The translations under genes were made by a program, and so were the position numbers. From Verrucolacustris sp041730685 (GTDB lineage: Bacteria > Verrucomicrobiota > Verrucomicrobiia > Methylacidiphilales > Verrucolacustridaceae): 64,000 nt of DNA. The stretch spans positions 1 through 64,000 of the forward strand of contig JBGSBI010000006.1 of NCBI GenBank assembly GCA_041730685.1, read 5' to 3'. The notes below the pieces were generated by a model. The model did no database searches. It saw nothing but the letters and a program-made list of their open reading frames with translations, and was not told the origin of the DNA. This document shows positions 60,232 to 64,000 of the stretch, piece after piece (within the stretch, counting starts at the first letter, position 1; each line of letters starts with the position of its first letter).

Positions 60232-60485
60232 AGGGGAGGACGCAGGCCCGATTTTGGAAGGCGTACGAATCGTTGCCTGCCTCGGTTCAGAGACTAGCGA
60301 AGGCGAAGTTTGAAATTTGGAAGAAGGACCCGCAGCACCCTTCGCTGGGGTTCGATATCCGGAGAAATGGGGCGTGTGTCGTGAGGGTGGGGGACCACTA
60401 CCGGGCGGTGGGATTGAAGAAGGGAGATGCTGTCATCTGGTTCTGGATCGGAACACACGAGGAGTACAACAGGTATAAGTTTTAA
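60228..60485 (+). CDS. RelE/ParE-family toxin
   Basis: An 85-residue toxin of the RelE/ParE superfamily with the helix-beta pattern and the C-terminal strands RRNGACVVRVGDHYRAVGLK and DAVIWFWIGTHEEYNRY. H-x3-Y near the end is a common feature of plasmid-maintenance RelE-like proteins. TTG start overlaps the upstream gene. Whether it cuts mRNA or hits gyrase cannot be told from sequence. Confidence 0.82.
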   Translation: MKGRTQARFWKAYESLPASVQRLAKAKFEIWKKDPQHPSLGFDIRRNGACVVRVGDHYRAVGLKKGDAVIWFWIGTHEEYNRYKF

Positions 60486-60520
60486 ATTGGCCCTGCTTTG
60501 TCCCCGCCGCCGGTAGATGA

Positions 60521-61735
60521 TTAGCGGCGGCGAGCGCCGAAGGTGTAACCGCGGACGGTGCGGATTCCGCGCATTCGGGTTTGGGCCACGGTGTGACCTT
60601 CTTCGAAAAGTGCGGTGAAGCGGTAGGGGAAGTTTTCCAGTTTTGTGCGAGGTAGTTTCTGGCCGAGCATACGCTCGATGGCTTCGACGTGGGGTAGCTC
60701 CTCTGCGACGAAGAGGGTAAAGGCATCCCCTTCCTTAGCGGCACGACCGGTCCGGCCGATGCGGTGGACATAATCTTCAGGGTGCTGGGGGACATCATAA
60801 TTAATCACGTGGGTGATCCCTGCGATATCAAGACCACGAGCGGCGATGTCGGTGGCGACGAGGATGGGATATTTTCCTGAGCGGAACCCAGTGAGGGCTT
60901 CGGTGCGCTCCCCTTGGGAGCGGTCGGAATGAAGGACGCCGACGGGGTGAGGGAGGTTGGAAAGGCTACCTGCCACGCGGTCGGAGCCCATGCGGGTGCG
61001 ACAAAAGACGATGACACTCTCGTAGTGGGTTTTTTCCAGCAAACCGAGAAGGAGCTCGTGTTTTTGGTCGGCGGCGACGGGATAAAGGGCGTGGGTGACG
61101 GTTTCGGCCGCGGATTGGCGAAGACCGATCTCGATGGTGACAGGTTCTTTGAGGGCCCACTGAGTGAGGCGCTCGATTTCGGGGGGGATGGTGGCAGAGA
61201 AAAAGAGGGTTTGACGTTTCTCGGGGCAGAGGGAGACGATGCGTTTGACGTCGGGGAGGAAGCCCATATCGAGCATGCGATCCGCTTCATCGAGGACGAG
61301 GTGGGTGAGATGGCCGAAGTTGAGATCTCCTTGGCTGACGAGGTCGAGTAAGCGGCCAGGGGTAGCGACGAGGATATCGATGCCCCGTTTGATTTGTTCG
61401 CGTTGGGCTCCGTAGCCGACGCCGCCGTAGATTAAGCCGATACGGAGGCCAGTGTGTTTGGCGAAAACTTCGAGGGCGGCGGCGACTTGGTCGGCAAGTT
61501 CGCGGGTGGGTTCAAGAATGAGGGCACGCATGGAACCTGGCTTCCCGAGGTGTTGGAGAATAGGGAGGGCGAAGGCGGCGGTTTTGCCTGTTCCTGTTTG
61601 GGCTGAGCCAATGATATCTTTTCCTGAAAGAGCAACGGGGATGGCTTGGGCCTGGATGGGGGTGGGCTCCTTGTATCCGAGGTCGACGATGGCTTGGAGA
61701 ACAGAGGAGGAAAGTCCCAAAGAAGCAAAATCCAT
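60521..61735 (-). CDS. rhlE: DEAD-box RNA helicase, RhlE-like
   Basis: A 404-residue ATP-dependent RNA helicase. Motifs in order: Q motif EPTPIQAQAIP, I AQTGTGKT (45-52), Ia PTRELADQ, Ib TPGRLLDL, II DEAD in VLDEADRML, III SAT, and VI HRIGRTGRA. The short C-terminus (TFGARRR) is basic. It remodels ribosomal or regulatory RNA. ATG 61735 starts the helicase directly. A GTG/TTG-type extension to 61786 is rejected. Confidence 0.93.
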   Translation of the reverse strand: MDFASLGLSSSVLQAIVDLGYKEPTPIQAQAIPVALSGKDIIGSAQTGTGKTAAFALPILQHLGKPGSMRALILEPTRELADQVAAALEVFAKHTGLRIGLIYGGVGYGAQREQIKRGIDILVATPGRLLDLVSQGDLNFGHLTHLVLDEADRMLDMGFLPDVKRIVSLCPEKRQTLFFSATIPPEIERLTQWALKEPVTIEIGLRQSAAETVTHALYPVAADQKHELLLGLLEKTHYESVIVFCRTRMGSDRVAGSLSNLPHPVGVLHSDRSQGERTEALTGFRSGKYPILVATDIAARGLDIAGITHVINYDVPQHPEDYVHRIGRTGRAAKEGDAFTLFVAEELPHVEAIERMLGQKLPRTKLENFPYRFTALFEEGHTVAQTRMRGIRTVRGYTFGARRR

Positions 61736-61829
61736 CGAAGATGCTAGTCTATTGAGGTGGGGTGGAGCAAGCGGGACCCCTGACAATACGATGGACGCAG
61801 GGGGCAGAGTTTTTTAGGGTACTAGGTTA

Positions 61830-62108
61830 ATGAAGACGGCGTATGAGCTTGCGATGGAGCGGTTAGCAACAACGGAACCCGAGAGAAAGCTGACGGACAA
61901 GCAAAAGAAGGCTTTAGCCGATATTGATTCTACGTATCGAGCGAAGGTGGCGGAGAGGGAAACGTTTCTTGGGGCAAAGATTGTCGGAGCGAAAATGGCG
62001 GGAGCGGGCGAGGAGGCGAGCATTTTACAGGATGAGTTGTCTCGTGACATCCGGGGGATCCGAGAGGAGTGGGAACGAAAGAAGGAGCAGGCTCGCTCCG
62101 CGGGCTAA
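61830..62108 (+). CDS. Small helical protein of unknown function
   Basis: A 92-residue, highly charged, mostly helical protein (MERLATTEPERKLTDKQKKA at 9-28). No family is recognised. Its spacing to RhlE and the RND gene gives no hint of function. A conserved hypothetical protein of this lineage is likely. Confidence 0.65.
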   Translation: MKTAYELAMERLATTEPERKLTDKQKKALADIDSTYRAKVAERETFLGAKIVGAKMAGAGEEASILQDELSRDIRGIREEWERKKEQARSAG

Positions 62109-62146
62109 TTTTTCATGGGGCAGGAGAGTAAAGGTCAGGGGCAAGG

Positions 62147-64000
62147 CTGGGGGATGCCTTACTCCATCGTTGGGCGCGGTTGGTAGTTGGGCATCGTGCG
62201 CGGGTGTTGTGGGCCACGCTTCTCCTAGTGGTGGCGGGGGGGGCGATGGCAGGGGCGCGGTTGGTCATTCGGAATAACACCCTCGATCTGATTCGCAAGG
62301 ATTCGCCCGTCTTTAAAAAGTATTTGGCCTACATGAATGAATTCGATGTGCGGGATGAAATTGTTGTGGTCCTAAAGAGTGATGATCTGAAGGCGAGTCG
62401 GGCGGCGGCCAACGCGCTGGCGGAGCGATTAAAAACGGAGAAGGGGCTGGATCGTGTTTATTATCGGCACGATTTTTCTCCGATGGCGGATCGTCTTTTG
62501 CTTTTGGCGGATGAGGAGCAGCTAACGGGGATTCGGCGGCAGATGGAGGAGTTGGCGGCGCTGGTGAAAGGAAATAAGCAGGCGCTGAATCTGAATGGCA
62601 TTTTAGCAGAGGCTTCAGCCAAGTTTAACGATCCGTACCTGCGGAAGTCCTCGAACTGGCAGGAGTTCATTCCATTTATTGAGGAGTTCGTGCGAAATTT
62701 AAAGGGGTTGGCGAAGGATCTGGAGACCCCTGTGAATGTGTTGGAAAAGGGAGGATTGGGAGAGCTTTCCGAGTTTGAGAGTGATTTGTTGAAGAATGAG
62801 TATTTGAGTTTGGGAGAAGATGGAAAAACAATTTTGATGCTTCTGCGGCCTTCGGTGGAGGAGGAGAAAAGTGCGACGCCGTTTACGGGGGTGATTAAGA
62901 GGGTGCGGCAAATGGTTAAGGAAACACGACCGCTCTATGCCAAGGTGAGTATCGGAGTGACGGGGGAGCCTGTCTTGCTGGATGACGAACTGCGGCAGAG
63001 CGAGGACGACATGAAGTTGGCTACACTGATCACTCTGGTCTTGATCGCGGTGATGTTCTTTTTTGCTTATGGAGAGTTTTCGCGACCGTTCTTGGCTTTA
63101 GTGGCGCTCTTGGCGAGCGTGGTGATTTCTTTGGGAGTGACCACGGTGACGATTGGGCACCTGAATATCATTTCGCAGGCCTTCATTGTGATGATTCTCG
63201 GGCTGGGAATTGATTTTGGGATTCAGTTCTTAGGAAGGTATGAGGAAGAGATGTCCCGTGGAAAAACTTCGGCCGAGGCGGTAGAAATCACCCTAACGAC
63301 AACGGGTAAGGCCCTCTTGGCGGGTGGGGGAACGACGGCGGCGGCATTTTACGCGATGTGTTTTAATGATTTCACGGGCTTGACCGAGCTGGGTTGGATT
63401 GCAGGGACGGGGGTGATTTTGGCGTTGTTGGCGAGTCTTTCAATTTTACCTGCGCTCCTCCTTTGGCGGGATCGAGATGGGAAGGTGCAGGTGGGTAAGA
63501 TGCTGAGATTTGGATATGGGGAGAACCTTGATCGGAGACTGACGTTTCATCCGTATCTAGTCTTGCTGGCGGCCGCGGGTTTCAGCGCATTTGCTTGGGT
63601 GAAGTGTCGAGAGGTGACCTTTGATCATAATCTTCTCCATTTGCAGAATCCGAAGATGGAATCGGTTCGGTTGACTCGGGAACTTTTGGACACCGGAAAA
63701 GGATCTTTGATTTATGGGGTGGTGATGGCGAACACGGTAGAGCAGGCGGACGAATTGGCTGATCAACTGCGTGAACTTTCCACGGTGAGCAAGGTGCGTA
63801 CTTTGGGGGATCTGGTGCCGCGGGATCAGCACAAGCGGATGGATGAGGTAAATCGGATTGCTCATGTGGCGGGGGAGATCACTTTGGGTACGGGCACGGG
63901 GCAATCGGTAGATGTGCCGAAGGCAAAGAAAGATTTGGAGTTCCTATTGGAATCGTCGCAAGAAGGGGCCAAGCAGGCCAAGCAGTACATTGGTCTTTCG
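62147..64000 (+). CDS. RND-superfamily (MMPL/HpnN-like) exporter, 3' truncated by window edge
   Basis: An open frame of over 600 residues without a stop before the window end. It has a first membrane segment near VLWATLLLVVAGGAM, a large periplasmic loop, then a block of about five membrane segments (LATLITLVLIAVMFFFAYG, ASVVISLGVTTVTIGHL, FIVMILGLGIDFGIQFLGRY, LLAGGGTTAAAFYAM, LALLASLSILPALLLW) and the start of a second repeat. This is the MMPL/HpnN RND pattern, moving hydrophobic cargo such as lipids or hopanoids. No ATG precedes the first segment; CTG 62147, TTG 62180 or GTG 62204 are the candidate starts. Confidence 0.85.
   Translation, partial: MGDALLHRWARLVVGHRARVLWATLLLVVAGGAMAGARLVIRNNTLDLIRKDSPVFKKYLAYMNEFDVRDEIVVVLKSDDLKASRAAANALAERLKTEKGLDRVYYRHDFSPMADRLLLLADEEQLTGIRRQMEELAALVKGNKQALNLNGILAEASAKFNDPYLRKSSNWQEFIPFIEEFVRNLKGLAKDLETPVNVLEKGGLGELSEFESDLLKNEYLSLGEDGKTILMLLRPSVEEEKSATPFTGVIKRVRQMVKETRPLYAKVSIGVTGEPVLLDDELRQSEDDMKLATLITLVLIAVMFFFAYGEFSRPFLALVALLASVVISLGVTTVTIGHLNIISQAFIVMILGLGIDFGIQFLGRYEEEMSRGKTSAEAVEITLTTTGKALLAGGGTTAAAFYAMCFNDFTGLTELGWIAGTGVILALLASLSILPALLLWRDRDGKVQVGKMLRFGYGENLDRRLTFHPYLVLLAAAGFSAFAWVKCREVTFDHNLLHLQNPKMESVRLTRELLDTGKGSLIYGVVMANTVEQADELADQLRELSTVSKVRTLGDLVPRDQHKRMDEVNRIAHVAGEITLGTGTGQSVDVPKAKKDLEFLLESSQEGAKQAKQYIGLS

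Overview
The window looks like chromosomal DNA of a Gram-negative, outer-membrane bacterium, most likely Verrucomicrobiota. This rests on a PEP-CTERM protein, an Mla lipid-transport locus flanked by partner-switch proteins, a type II secretion-like operon, DUF2851 and ORF6N proteins and the general gene mix. No ribosomal gene is present to confirm it. A run of ten N inside one gene shows that this is a draft assembly. The + strand is G-rich throughout, over genes of either orientation, so the window probably lies on one replichore with the + strand as leading strand.

Layout. 1-454: gene-free, with a palindromic repeat. 455-6370 (minus): cytochrome c maturation pair ResB/CcsA, then folB, tRNA-Val, an FAH-family enzyme and a LarA-like (DUF2088) protein. 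6497-7225: WG-repeat exported protein. 7240-11236 (minus): STAS, MlaE, MlaF, MlaD, RsbW-like ATPase and an MBL hydrolase. 11334-14030: cNMP-binding protein, AI-2E-family permease and a YqjD/YqjE/YqjK-like trio. 14050-20403: proB, proA, a glycoside hydrolase-GT2 fusion and an ABC exporter, each overlapping the next by a few bases. 21040-34183: M29 aminopeptidase followed by a type II secretion/pseudopilus operon (E, F, unknown, G, H, I, J, K, L, M, PilP/GspC-like, D).

34253-37488: sucC, sucD and citrate synthase. 37533-41883: VanX-like dipeptidase, DUF2851 protein, HtrA protease and M23 peptidase. 41927-48071: EF-hand protein, TauE/SafE permease, cupin, BipA (split by the N gap), AsmA-like protein and acyl-activating enzyme. 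48078-48151: tRNA-Arg. 48397-50017: PEP-CTERM SUMF1-like protein and ORF6N protein. 50098-52867 (minus): compact type III polyketide cassette (synthase, methyltransferase, FAD oxidoreductase). 52912-54621: PolX. 54720-58149: two PilT-type ATPases and trpD. 58146-60485: MBL hydrolase and two toxin-antitoxin modules around a repeat-rich gap. 60521-64000: RhlE helicase, a small protein and a truncated RND exporter.

Many adjacent genes share ATGA, GTGA or TTGA stop/start overlaps, implying tight translational coupling. The units most worth follow-up are the GH-GT2 fusion with its exporter, the Mla locus bracketed by partner-switch proteins, the type III PKS trio, the secretion operon with two unrecognised exported proteins, and the palindromic repeats scattered between operons.
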